A DNA stretch of 64,000 nt from Duganella dendranthematis (GTDB lineage Bacteria > Pseudomonadota > Gammaproteobacteria > Burkholderiales > Burkholderiaceae_D). Below the pieces are notes generated by a model. The model made no database searches. It was not told where the DNA came from and worked only from the letters and a program-made list of their open reading frames with translations. Of this stretch, positions 34,295 through 42,338 are shown in pieces (position 1 is the stretch's first letter; each line of letters starts with the position of its first letter). Position numbers and translations under genes: made by a program. The DNA lies in contig NZ_CP051684.1 in assembly GCF_012849375.1 (NCBI RefSeq), positions 6,138,001 through 6,202,000 on the forward strand, in the 5' to 3' direction.

Positions 34295-36039
34295 CAGTGG
34301 CCGGTATCGGACCAGTGCATATTTTCTGCGGGATAGTAAAGGACGCCATAGGTCTTGCCAATGGCGACCAGGGAGGAAAAGCCGTCGATTTTAACGTCAT
34401 CGCCTTTGGCGTCTTTCATGGTCTTGTGCGCGTAGCTGGACAGGTTCATGTCGACCGCGCCGCCAAAGTTGTGCCGTGAGCGTCCCGGACGGCCAACTTT
34501 CTGCCGCGCGGAATCCGGACGCACGCCATATCCCGCGCACATCGCCCGCGCTGCAGCCTTGGCGGCAGCGACGTCGGCCTTGCCTTTGGCGTCGCGATGC
34601 GCCCAGTCGATATTGACGCCATCTTGCGGCGGAATCTTGGTGACATCATCGCCCTTGCAAATGCGGAACGCGTAATACATCAGGTAGGAACGTTCGATTG
34701 GCCGCAACGTGGCATTGAGCTTGACGGTGATGCCGGCCGCCCGCATGGCGGCGATAAACTTGTCGGCTTTGGGTTTGAAAGCGGCGTTGAGCGTATTGAG
34801 CGAGCTGCTGCCGGGGAAACGGGCGCACCATTGGCGGCCGCTTAACTCCAGCGTCGGCGAACTGACCACCGTTACCGGGTGCTCCTTGTCGGTATGCTGG
34901 TGATCGACTGCCACGGCCGGCGCGGGGGCTGGCCGAGGAGCCGGTGTTGGTGCGGGCTTGGGCGCCGGCGCCGGCGCGGGTGTCGGCGCTGGCTTCGGCG
35001 CTGGTGCTGGTGCATGAGCCGGGGCTGGTGCGGGCTTGGGCGCTGGTGCTGGCGCCGGCTTTGGTGCCGGTGCTGGCGTCGGCGTCGGCGTTGGAGCCGG
35101 GGCTGGAGCGGGTGCAGTAGCGCCCTTGCCCGGCACGCGCAAATGCTGACGCTCAAAAATCTTGTCCGGGTTCTTCAGATTATTCGCCTTGACCATCGCC
35201 TCCACGCTGACGCCATGCTTGGCCGCAATGCCAGCCAGCGTCTCATTGGCCTTGACGATGTGCACCTCGGGCGCGGGCGCCGGTTTGCCCGATTCGTGAA
35301 CGCGCGGCGCCGTCTTCAACGTGAAATACGGCGCCACAAATGTCATCGCCGAGTTTGCATGTTCAGACAGCACGTCGCCGATTTTTTCCAGCTGGCGGAA
35401 GCCGGTGTCATAGTACAGCGACACATTGCCGAACAGATCCGGATACATCACCGGCAAGTTGCCTGCGTGGTCGGTACGCAGCGGCACTTCCTTGTCGCCG
35501 CTTTTAGCTTTCACCTGCTGGTCTGCCAGCGGCTTTTGCAGCTTGTCCTTCAGCGCCACGTCCGCCGGCTTGCCCAGCTTGACGATGGTGCCGGGAATAT
35601 AGCCCTCGTGCCGCCCCATCGCCGCCGCCAGTTTCGAAAACTGGTCATCGGTCAGGTCGTTGAGCACGGTATCCTTGGACACCCCGGCCGCCTTGCTGAT
35701 CGACGCGATGTAGCCGTCGGTATCGTTCTCGTTGCGCGGCGCGTAGCGTTCCATCATGTCGGCGATGCTGTCCTTGCCATACACCTCTTTCATCAGGCGG
35801 ATGCGTTCCTTCTCGCCGGTTTCCTTATCCGGGAAGATCAGGAAGATGCTGTGCTTGTCCGAGGTGCGCTGCGCCAGCCCGATCGAGGTGGTGATGACGC
35901 GCTTTCCCGGCTTGGCCAGGTTACCCGGATTATGCATGCGCCAGGCAAACGAACCACCGATGTACAGCGTCTCCTCGCCATTCTCGTCGAAGTAATGGAC
36001 GGTCTTTTTTTCACGGTAATAAGTAGCGCGTACAAACAT
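34294..36039 (-). CDS. Candidate T6SS effector: P5-like, LysM, Pro-rich linker, M15 peptidase
   Basis: The 581-residue product has no signal peptide. Residues about 30-150 resemble the phage P5-like domain (RMHNPGNL, then MMERYAPRNENDTDGYIASI). A LysM peptidoglycan-binding motif covers about 258-303 (VHIVKANETLAGIAAKHGVS). A low-complexity Pro/Ala/Lys linker follows (about 307-376). The C-terminal M15 VanY-type peptidase domain (about 395-581) shows SRHNFGGAVDMNL with ligands His523 and Asp530 and MHW with His575. Such domains cut peptide crosslinks in peptidoglycan. Lying downstream of vgrG and coupled to two lipoproteins, it is likely injected by type VI secretion. A housekeeping wall enzyme would be expected to carry a signal peptide. 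Confidence 0.85.
   Translation of the reverse strand: MFVRATYYREKKTVHYFDENGEETLYIGGSFAWRMHNPGNLAKPGKRVITTSIGLAQRTSDKHSIFLIFPDKETGEKERIRLMKEVYGKDSIADMMERYAPRNENDTDGYIASISKAAGVSKDTVLNDLTDDQFSKLAAAMGRHEGYIPGTIVKLGKPADVALKDKLQKPLADQQVKAKSGDKEVPLRTDHAGNLPVMYPDLFGNVSLYYDTGFRQLEKIGDVLSEHANSAMTFVAPYFTLKTAPRVHESGKPAPAPEVHIVKANETLAGIAAKHGVSVEAMVKANNLKNPDKIFERQHLRVPGKGATAPAPAPAPTPTPTPAPAPKPAPAPAPKPAPAPAHAPAPAPKPAPTPAPAPAPKPAPTPAPRPAPAPAVAVDHQHTDKEHPVTVVSSPTLELSGRQWCARFPGSSSLNTLNAAFKPKADKFIAAMRAAGITVKLNATLRPIERSYLMYYAFRICKGDDVTKIPPQDGVNIDWAHRDAKGKADVAAAKAAARAMCAGYGVRPDSARQKVGRPGRSRHNFGGAVDMNLSSYAHKTMKDAKGDDVKIDGFSSLVAIGKTYGVLYYPAENMHWSDTGH
34912..35121 (-). repeat. Pro/Ala/Lys low-complexity tract in the peptidase gene
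   Basis: About 70 codons alternate Pro with Ala, Thr and Lys, with dispersed copies of units such as PAPAPKPAP. The DNA is correspondingly repetitive (GGTGCTGG and GGCGCCGG strings). The tract is in frame and probably forms a stiff extended spacer between LysM and peptidase domains; repeat slippage could change its length. Confidence 0.85.
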
Positions 36040-36053
36040 GGCTCAGTCCGCGA

Positions 36054-36599
36054 TCAATGGGTGAAGAATTCGCCAGGCAAGGCGTCGGCCGCGTCATGGA
36101 AGCTGCCCTTGGTGGTCATGGCGCCTTCATTGTCGAACTTCGGCACGTCCCAGTCGCGATTGAATTTGAAGACCTTGATATCAACATGGGCCTTGGCCAA
36201 ATTGACCTCGGCGCCACCGCTGGGCCGCGCCGCCTGCACTGCATACAGCTGCCCACCCTGCTGGTAGAAAGCGATCGACTGCACGTTGGCGTCGGCCGTT
36301 TCATAAGTGCGCAGGTTGTAGCCAAGGCCTTTCTGGCCTGGCACGGTGGCCTGCAGCCAGGACTCGCCTGCTTTGCGCGGCAGCACATAGACCGTGAAGG
36401 TATCGAACGCGCTAGCGTCCGGGCTGCCGACATGCGCCTTGACGATGCGCAGCGTCATGTCGCCAGTCTTAACGTCGGTATAGCCTTCCGCCAGCTTGAG
36501 CTGGGTGGCCGCGGGCACCGGATTGATCGTGGCGGCGAACGCCGTACCGGCCAATGCCATCATCATCGCTACCGCCCCAAATTTACTTCGCATGCCCAT
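36054..36599 (-). CDS. Secreted protein of unknown function in the vgrG operon
   Basis: The 181-residue product has a signal peptide of about 22 residues (MMALAGTAFAA) and a mostly strand-like mature domain without cysteines. I recognise no family. It lies between vgrG and the peptidase gene, where adaptor genes often sit, but a secreted protein cannot be a cytoplasmic loading adaptor. It may be a third protective protein. I chose ATG 36599 because GAGAGG lies six bases upstream; ATG 36614, inside vgrG, is the alternative. The peptidase gene follows after 14 bases. Confidence 0.75.
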   Translation of the reverse strand: MGMRSKFGAVAMMMALAGTAFAATINPVPAATQLKLAEGYTDVKTGDMTLRIVKAHVGSPDASAFDTFTVYVLPRKAGESWLQATVPGQKGLGYNLRTYETADANVQSIAFYQQGGQLYAVQAARPSGGAEVNLAKAHVDIKVFKFNRDWDVPKFDNEGAMTTKGSFHDAADALPGEFFTH

Positions 36600-36600
36600 C

Positions 36601-39600
36601 CTATTCCTCTCCATCCTGAATTGCTTTTAGTACGTCGGCCTGGTTGAATACCAAGTGGTCGAGCAGTTGCAGCGCAAACGCCGGATCGAAGCCCGGCAGC
36701 GAACTGGCGCTGCCCTCATCGTGCGCTCCTGCATCCTCTGCCGATTCAGCGCTCGCTGTGGCCGCAGGCTCGCTGGCCTGGGCGGCCGGCTGATCATGTT
36801 CGTGGTCATGATCGTCACCATGCTCCTCGCCGCAACCACAGCCAGAATCGTCGTCGTGGATCACCTGAGTCCAATCGCCGGTTTCGCCAAACTGCACCGT
36901 CAACTCGTTGGCGACCGGGTGGTACACGCGCTCCGTCGTGCCCTTGTCATTGACGACGCCTTTGGCCACCACCTTGCCCCGCGCATCGAGGAAGCGATAT
37001 GGCAACGTCCCGCCGCCGACCGCTTCCATCAAATCCTGCAGCTGCCGGTCAATCACCACCTTGGTACTGAGGTCGTAGACCACCTTGCCGGCCTCGTTCA
37101 ATTTCGGCAGCGGCAAGGAGCCGTCGAGCGGACCGGTGAGCTCCTTCATGCTGGCCTTGAATTCCATCTTGCCCGGGCCATGGATCATGATGTTGCCGCC
37201 CTCAAGCTTCAGGTAGGCGCCTTGCGCCGTGAGCATCACATGCTCTTTGCCGCGCACGCTGACGCTCTTGGTGACGCTCGCCACGGTAATCAGCTTGTCG
37301 GCGGTCAGCGAGGTCTGGTCGGTCTGGCTTTGCGTGCTCAGCTTGCCGCTCGCTGCGTGCAGCCTGATGCCCGTTTCCTGATTCGGCTTGTCCGCGCTGG
37401 TGGCCTTGCCGTAGCTGAACAGGCTGATGCCGTTGCGCACCGCATGCAGGCTGTTGCCCTGGCTGGCAAAATTGATGTCCTGTCCGGCGGTCAGGCTGCC
37501 GGTGCCGCCGGCGCTGACAATCGCGCTGGCCGGCGTGACGGCGGCGATACCGGCCGGCGTCGACAGCTGCAGCTGGGCCGCGCTGTAGGCGCTGACCTGC
37601 CCTGCGCCGCCGCCAGCCTGCGCCTCTACCTGCTGCACGGCGCCGATCACCTCGCCGCTTTTCGCCAGCTCCGCCAGCGCCGGCAGTTCGTCCTTGCCAC
37701 TATCCGCCACCGGCGCAACCGCTGCGCCTTCAGCCGGCCTGAATACCGCGTTCTGTTTTTTGGCGACATCCGCCAGACTGGTTTGCAGTGCATGGCTTTG
37801 CTGGATCTGCGACTGCGCCTCGCGCGAATCGAGCTGGGCGCCGCTGCCGCCATTGCGCACATCGGCGGACAGCAACATGCCGCGACCGGCGCGCAGCGCG
37901 GTCGCATGCTCGCTCTTCAGCTCGGCGCCAAAACCGGCCGTTTGCAAGCGCTGGTTATCAGTCTGGTGGCGCAGATGGCCCATGTTCAGCTCATCCGTGC
38001 CAACGTGCGGACCGGCGTGCCGCTGCAGCGCCACGCGCGCCTCCCCGGGACTATCGTCGAACACCATCTGGCTGTAGGCGCCGCTGCCGGCCTGGCTGGC
38101 CGCCATCGCCTGCGACTTGATGCCCGACAGCGCCGCCGGATGCGCGTGCGCACCGGCCACGCCCGGGAACCAGGCCGGCGCCGTGCCGATGGCCGCACCG
38201 GCGCCCTGCGCCAGCTGGTTATGCTGCGCGTCGTCCTGCCCCTTGCCGTTGTAGACGCTGCCGATCACCACCGGCCGGTCGATATTGCCATCGATAAAAT
38301 CGATCAACACCTCGGTGCCGACCCGCGGCACCGCCACCGAACCCCAGTTGGCCCCGGCCACCGGTGCCAGCGGCGTGGCGATCCGCACCCAGGTGCCGGC
38401 GCTGTCATCACCCGGCGCGCCGCTGTGGGTGTCTGCGGAAGGATGGTTCAGGCGGCTGTGGCTCTGTTCGCCGCGCTGCCAATGGAATTGCACCTTGATG
38501 CGGTGATCGCGGTCGGTATGCACCACCGCACCGGGCGGCCCGACCACAATCGCGGTCTGCTGGCCGCTGGCGGTTGGCTTGGGATGCAGCAGGCGGCCGT
38601 GTCCATCGACATCGCTGCGGCGGTAAGGCGTGCTGACGAGGATCGCTTCGATCCGGTTGCGATACAGCGGCCGTTCGGCGATGGTCTGGCCGACCGCATG
38701 CAGGCTGTCGCCGGCGTCCGCCGCGATAGCTTGCTCCAGCGCACCGATGCCCAGCGCGCCCACCACCTGCTGCCGGACGTTGGCGCTGAGATTATTATGT
38801 GCCAGGTGCACCACCTTCAACACGACAAAGCGGCGCGCGTCGTCGCCTGCGGCCTGATCCAGCACCGCTTGCCCCTGCAAAGTAAAAGTCGTGCCGGGCG
38901 CCATGGTGCGTACCGTGCCGGCGCCAACATGGACTTCGCGCTCGGCCTCCATCGCCTGCAATTGCTGGTCGACCAGACGCTGCCCGTGTTCACGTGACGT
39001 GTAGGCGTAAGCGCCCGGCGCATCGCGGCTGCTGAGTCGCAGCGCACCGGCGGCCGCGCTATCGCCGGCGGCGGTCACCGGCCGCGTGCCATTGCTGCGG
39101 TAATCCCAGCTGGCGATTTCCAGCCCATCCGCTATCCAGCGCAGTTCGGTGCGCCAGCGGTCCATGCTGTCCTCAAGCATCACCGCGCCGGGCTGGGTGA
39201 AGCGCACCATCGGCTGCGCGTTCGGCTGGAAGCTGCCGTTATGGTCGGCGATCACCATCGTGTGGCTGCCCAGCGTGTCGCTGCCGGCATCACCCTGGTG
39301 CTCGAAGTAATAGAACAGGCCTTCTTCCAGCATCAGCCGTTCGGCGAAGGCCTGATTCGATTCCTGGTACTGGCAAGTCAGCGAACGGCGTGGATACGCC
39401 TCCGGGTCGCGCACATCGAAGCGCCAGGCCGGCGCCAACGTACCCAGCGCTTGCCATCCGCCGAAAATCGCATCAAGGATCTCCAGCACCGTCTTGTCCT
39501 GGAACACGCGGCTGTCGCGGCCGATGGCGGTGAACGCATACCATGGGCCGACGGTCAGGCTGTAGCGGGCCAGCGCACCGTCGGCGCCCAGACACTCTGC

Positions 39601-39855
39601 TGCGGTGACATGGCCGTGAAATGGCCGCCAGCCATCGCCGCCCACCGTCTGCAATTCCACCAGCACCGGCTGGCCAATCAGCGACTTCAGCGCGATCGCC
39701 GGATCGGACGACACGGCGGTCATGTTCAGCACGTAGCACTCGCCCACCGCTTCGCTTCCGCGCAAGCACTCCGCCACCAGCTTATTCGGCCCCAAAGGCG
39801 TACTCAGCCGCAATAAGCGGCTGTCCTGGAAGAAACTTTCGAGCGAGGCTGGCAT
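36601..39855 (-). CDS. vgrG: Type VI secretion spike protein VgrG
   Basis: VgrG trimers form the spike of the type VI secretion machine and carry effectors. The 1084-residue product has a gp27-like N-terminal part (about 1-375, e.g. YCQYQES-like TCQYQESNQAFAERLMLEEG), a gp5 OB-fold with IKVQFHWQRGE and GSVAVPRVGTEVLIDFIDGN, and a DUF2345 region (about 770-930). Beyond that lies a C-terminal extension of about 150 residues. Near residue 1008 it has a Cys/His/Asp-rich segment CGCGEEHGDDHDHEHD followed by an acidic Ala-rich stretch and a helical end. No other secretion-system structural gene is in the window, so this is an orphan vgrG island. Confidence 0.96.
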   Translation of the reverse strand: MPASLESFFQDSRLLRLSTPLGPNKLVAECLRGSEAVGECYVLNMTAVSSDPAIALKSLIGQPVLVELQTVGGDGWRPFHGHVTAAECLGADGALARYSLTVGPWYAFTAIGRDSRVFQDKTVLEILDAIFGGWQALGTLAPAWRFDVRDPEAYPRRSLTCQYQESNQAFAERLMLEEGLFYYFEHQGDAGSDTLGSHTMVIADHNGSFQPNAQPMVRFTQPGAVMLEDSMDRWRTELRWIADGLEIASWDYRSNGTRPVTAAGDSAAAGALRLSSRDAPGAYAYTSREHGQRLVDQQLQAMEAEREVHVGAGTVRTMAPGTTFTLQGQAVLDQAAGDDARRFVVLKVVHLAHNNLSANVRQQVVGALGIGALEQAIAADAGDSLHAVGQTIAERPLYRNRIEAILVSTPYRRSDVDGHGRLLHPKPTASGQQTAIVVGPPGAVVHTDRDHRIKVQFHWQRGEQSHSRLNHPSADTHSGAPGDDSAGTWVRIATPLAPVAGANWGSVAVPRVGTEVLIDFIDGNIDRPVVIGSVYNGKGQDDAQHNQLAQGAGAAIGTAPAWFPGVAGAHAHPAALSGIKSQAMAASQAGSGAYSQMVFDDSPGEARVALQRHAGPHVGTDELNMGHLRHQTDNQRLQTAGFGAELKSEHATALRAGRGMLLSADVRNGGSGAQLDSREAQSQIQQSHALQTSLADVAKKQNAVFRPAEGAAVAPVADSGKDELPALAELAKSGEVIGAVQQVEAQAGGGAGQVSAYSAAQLQLSTPAGIAAVTPASAIVSAGGTGSLTAGQDINFASQGNSLHAVRNGISLFSYGKATSADKPNQETGIRLHAASGKLSTQSQTDQTSLTADKLITVASVTKSVSVRGKEHVMLTAQGAYLKLEGGNIMIHGPGKMEFKASMKELTGPLDGSLPLPKLNEAGKVVYDLSTKVVIDRQLQDLMEAVGGGTLPYRFLDARGKVVAKGVVNDKGTTERVYHPVANELTVQFGETGDWTQVIHDDDSGCGCGEEHGDDHDHEHDQPAAQASEPAATASAESAEDAGAHDEGSASSLPGFDPAFALQLLDHLVFNQADVLKAIQDGEE

Positions 39856-39984
39856 GGGTAATTTATCGGTCGCGTGGTGATATCGAATACTAAAAATTAG
39901 TATTTAGCAACGCGCATTTAACCCGATAATTATTTTTAGGGCAAGAGTGATCCAATTGAATCGGACGCTGCCCGGCGGAGGAGA
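39856..39984. promoter_or_regulatory. AT-rich promoter region of the vgrG operon
   Basis: This region between vgrG and the GNAT gene is much richer in A and T than its neighbours. It contains a perfect inverted repeat at 39887-39903, ATACTAA and TTAGTAT around AAA. It could be an operator or an H-NS-like silencer target. No specific regulator can be named. Confidence 0.45.
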
Positions 39985-40515
39985 TCAAGCGGTATTACAG
40001 TTACAGAAGCGTTTGCGCTTGGGGGCGTTCGGACAGGTCGCCTCCTCATCCAGCTGTTTCCAGAAGAAGACGGTTTCCACGCCATACGGCGAGCGCACCT
40101 TGCCGGCGTCGGTATAGCCCTGCTGGGCGAAGAATTGCTGGCCGGTGGCCGTGCTGTGCAGCTGAAGCGCTTTGACGCCCCAGTCGCAGGCCTGCTGTTC
40201 CATCCGCTTGAGCAGCGCCTTGCCGGCGCCCTGGCCGCGCGCTTCCGGCAGCAAATAACACAAGGCGAGCTTGCCGGCCCCGGTCAGCAAGGCGACGCCG
40301 ACGACTGTACCTTCGCTGACAGCCACCAGCGAAAAATTCGTGGGCGAACTGAACCAGTTCGCCACCATCTGCGGAGTTTTATTGCCTAGCCAGGCATCAA
40401 GGATGGCGGGATCGTTTTTATGATCCAGTTCGCAGCATTCCCGGATAGAACGGCGCAATACATTGCACGCTGCCTCCGCATCTGACGAAGCAGCAATACG
40501 AATTTCAAGAATCAT
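39985..40515 (-). CDS. GNAT-family N-acetyltransferase
   Basis: The 176-residue product matches the GNAT fold: VVGVALLTGAGKLALCYLLPEARGQGAGKALLKRME, shown in part by YLLPEARGQGAGKALL, holds the acetyl-CoA pyrophosphate loop (R/QxxGxG/A). Its C-terminus carries a Cys-containing tail (CPNAPKRKRFCNC). The substrate is unknown. It follows the vgrG promoter region and is transcribed in the same direction, away from the sulfate-binding gene. Confidence 0.92.
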   Translation of the reverse strand: MILEIRIAASSDAEAACNVLRRSIRECCELDHKNDPAILDAWLGNKTPQMVANWFSSPTNFSLVAVSEGTVVGVALLTGAGKLALCYLLPEARGQGAGKALLKRMEQQACDWGVKALQLHSTATGQQFFAQQGYTDAGKVRSPYGVETVFFWKQLDEEATCPNAPKRKRFCNCNTA

Positions 40516-40739
40516 GTACGCTCACAAAACATTACTTTTAGTGCTGGTAACGACTATACACCAAGCTGAGTAAGGCCGTCGGACACTGCCAGACTAGAGG
40601 GTGAACCCGCCTTTGCCCACGAATGATTTCAAAAATCCATATGCGGTTTTTAGTCCAAAGATAAGCATATAACGAAAAATTCGTATCTTTTCGCGGCGAA
40701 ATTTTACACCATGGACGTTCTATATTACGAAAGCTCATT
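40516..40739. promoter_or_regulatory. Divergent promoter region upstream of the sulfate-binding gene
   Basis: The 224 bases are AT-rich, most strongly at 40630-40730, and contain ACGAA and TTCGT around AAA near 40676. Sulfate-uptake genes are usually under CysB, which binds AT-rich DNA, so a CysB site is plausible here, but I cannot identify one from sequence. Two or three poly-T and poly-A runs could contribute promoter elements. Confidence 0.35.
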
Positions 40740-41756
40740 ATGACTACTAAAAAAACCACGCGCCGCTTCGTCTTATCCTCATTCCTGGCCGCTTCCGCCA
40801 CCTTGTTTGGTCTGCCTCAAGCGCAAGCTGCTGATACTGTGATATTGAACGCCGCGTACGACGTCACCCGCGAGCTCTTTAAAGAGATCAACCCGGCCTT
40901 CAGCGCCGACTGGAAGAAAACCACCGGCGAGACCGTCAGTGTCAACCAGTCGCACGGCGGCTCGTCCAAGCAGGCGCGCTCGGTCGCGGACGGCTTGGAA
41001 GCCTCGGTGGTCACCATGAACCAGGCCAACGATATCGACATCCTGGTCGAACGCGGTGCGGTGGCGCCGGACTGGGCCAAGAAATTCCCTAATAATGCAT
41101 CCCCGTTCTATTCCACCATGGTGTACCTGGTGCGCAAGGGCAATCCGAAGCAGATCAAGGACTGGGCCGACCTGGCCAAGCCGGGCGTGAAAGTCATCAT
41201 TCCGCATCCTAAAACCTCTGGCAACGGCCGCTACACCTATCTGGCCGCCTGGGGCGCCGTGATCAAAAAAGGCGGCACAGAAGCGCAGGCGCGCGACCTG
41301 GTTGGCAAGATCTTCCAGAACGTGCCGGTACTGGACGCCGGCGGCCGTGGCGCCACCACCACCTTCACTCAGCGTGAAATCGGCGACGTGCTGGTCACCT
41401 TTGAAAACGAAGTGAACCTGGTGCGCGAAGAGTTCGGCGACAAGTTCGACGTGGTCTACCCGTCGATCTCCATCCTGGCTGAATCGCCGGTGGCGGTGGT
41501 GGATCGCGTGGTCGACAAGCGCAACTTGCGCAAGCAGGCCACCGGCTACATCAACTTCCTGTACAGCGAGGAAGGCCAGGAAATCATCGCCAAGCACTCG
41601 CTGCGCCCGCGCTCGGAGAAAGCCTTCAAGAAGTACAACGCCAACTTCCGCCAGGTCACGCTGTTCACCATCGACGACGTGTTTGGCGGCTGGAAAGCAG
41701 CACAGAAAAAGCACTTTGACGACGGCGGCGAGTTCGACAAAATCTATAACAAATAA
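40740..41756 (+). CDS. sbp: Sulfate ABC transporter substrate-binding protein
   Basis: The 338-residue product is a periplasmic sulfate (or thiosulfate) binding protein. A signal peptide of about 30 residues ends in LPQAQA. The mature protein has the Sbp marks: LNAAYDVTRELFKEINPAF, NQSHGGSSKQARSV and NPKQIKDWADLAKPGVKV. The permease and ATPase genes (cysT, cysW, cysA) are not in the window. A Sbp versus CysP assignment is not certain. Confidence 0.94.
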   Translation: MTTKKTTRRFVLSSFLAASATLFGLPQAQAADTVILNAAYDVTRELFKEINPAFSADWKKTTGETVSVNQSHGGSSKQARSVADGLEASVVTMNQANDIDILVERGAVAPDWAKKFPNNASPFYSTMVYLVRKGNPKQIKDWADLAKPGVKVIIPHPKTSGNGRYTYLAAWGAVIKKGGTEAQARDLVGKIFQNVPVLDAGGRGATTTFTQREIGDVLVTFENEVNLVREEFGDKFDVVYPSISILAESPVAVVDRVVDKRNLRKQATGYINFLYSEEGQEIIAKHSLRPRSEKAFKKYNANFRQVTLFTIDDVFGGWKAAQKKHFDDGGEFDKIYNK

Positions 41757-41852
41757 TCCGCAAATAAGATTATTCGGATAGATTCGTTTGCAAATGGCCG
41801 TCCGCCCCGTAATCTGGAAGCGTAGTAAAATCAACCAGACAAAGGAAGCGCG

Positions 41853-42074
41853 ATGGCCATTTCTGAAATTAACGTACGCAATCAATTCCGGGGCAAGATC
41901 AAGGAAATCATCTTTGGCCCCGTCGTTTCGGAAGTCGATGTGGAAACCCAGCACGGCATCGTCACCTCGGTGATCACCTCGCGCTCGATCCACGACCTGG
42001 ACCTGAAAGTCGGCAGCGAAGTCATCGCGCTGGTGAAATCGACCGAAGTTTCCATCGCCAAGATCGGCAATTAG
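41853..42074 (+). CDS. Stand-alone TOBE (Mop-like) domain protein
   Basis: The 73-residue product is a single TOBE domain: SEINVRNQFRGKIKEIIFGP and VVSEVDVETQHGIVTSVITS, ending ALVKSTEVSIAKIGN. Such small proteins (molbindins) bind molybdate, tungstate or a similar oxyanion. It lies 96 bases after the sulfate-binding gene on the same strand, so the two oxyanion-related genes may be co-transcribed. AAAGGAAGCGCG precedes the ATG. A strong terminator follows. Confidence 0.9.
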   Translation: MAISEINVRNQFRGKIKEIIFGPVVSEVDVETQHGIVTSVITSRSIHDLDLKVGSEVIALVKSTEVSIAKIGN

Positions 42075-42113
42075 CAACACCCCGCCCCGGCTGCCGCCGT
42101 GGCCGGAAATCGG

Positions 42114-42150
42114 AAAAAAGCCCTGAGCGCTCCCGTCTCAGGGCTTTTTT
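42114..42150 (+). terminator. Rho-independent terminator after the TOBE gene
   Basis: GCCCTGAG at 42120-42127 pairs with CTCAGGGC at 42137-42144 around a nine-base loop. A run of six T follows, and six A precede the stem, which extends the pairing. It ends the sulfate-binding/TOBE transcript and could also work on the opposite strand. Confidence 0.92.
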
Positions 42151-42338
42151 GCTTAAAGCTGGCTTAACTGTCTTAAAGCCTAAAAAAAATATAAGAATCC
42201 GGGACTTAGACACAATAGACGAGAAGCCACTTTAATGATATTGTCTATCCCTAGAGAATATTGCCGTATAGCCATACCTTTTACGCGCGCCGCGTCGCCC
42301 AGACGTGTCCGATAGACTCCCTATTCCCGAATACTTAT

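Noticed and set aside
36655..38997. Open frame of 780 codons opposite vgrG
   Set aside because: It is the shadow of vgrG; vgrG has complete, ordered domains on the minus strand.
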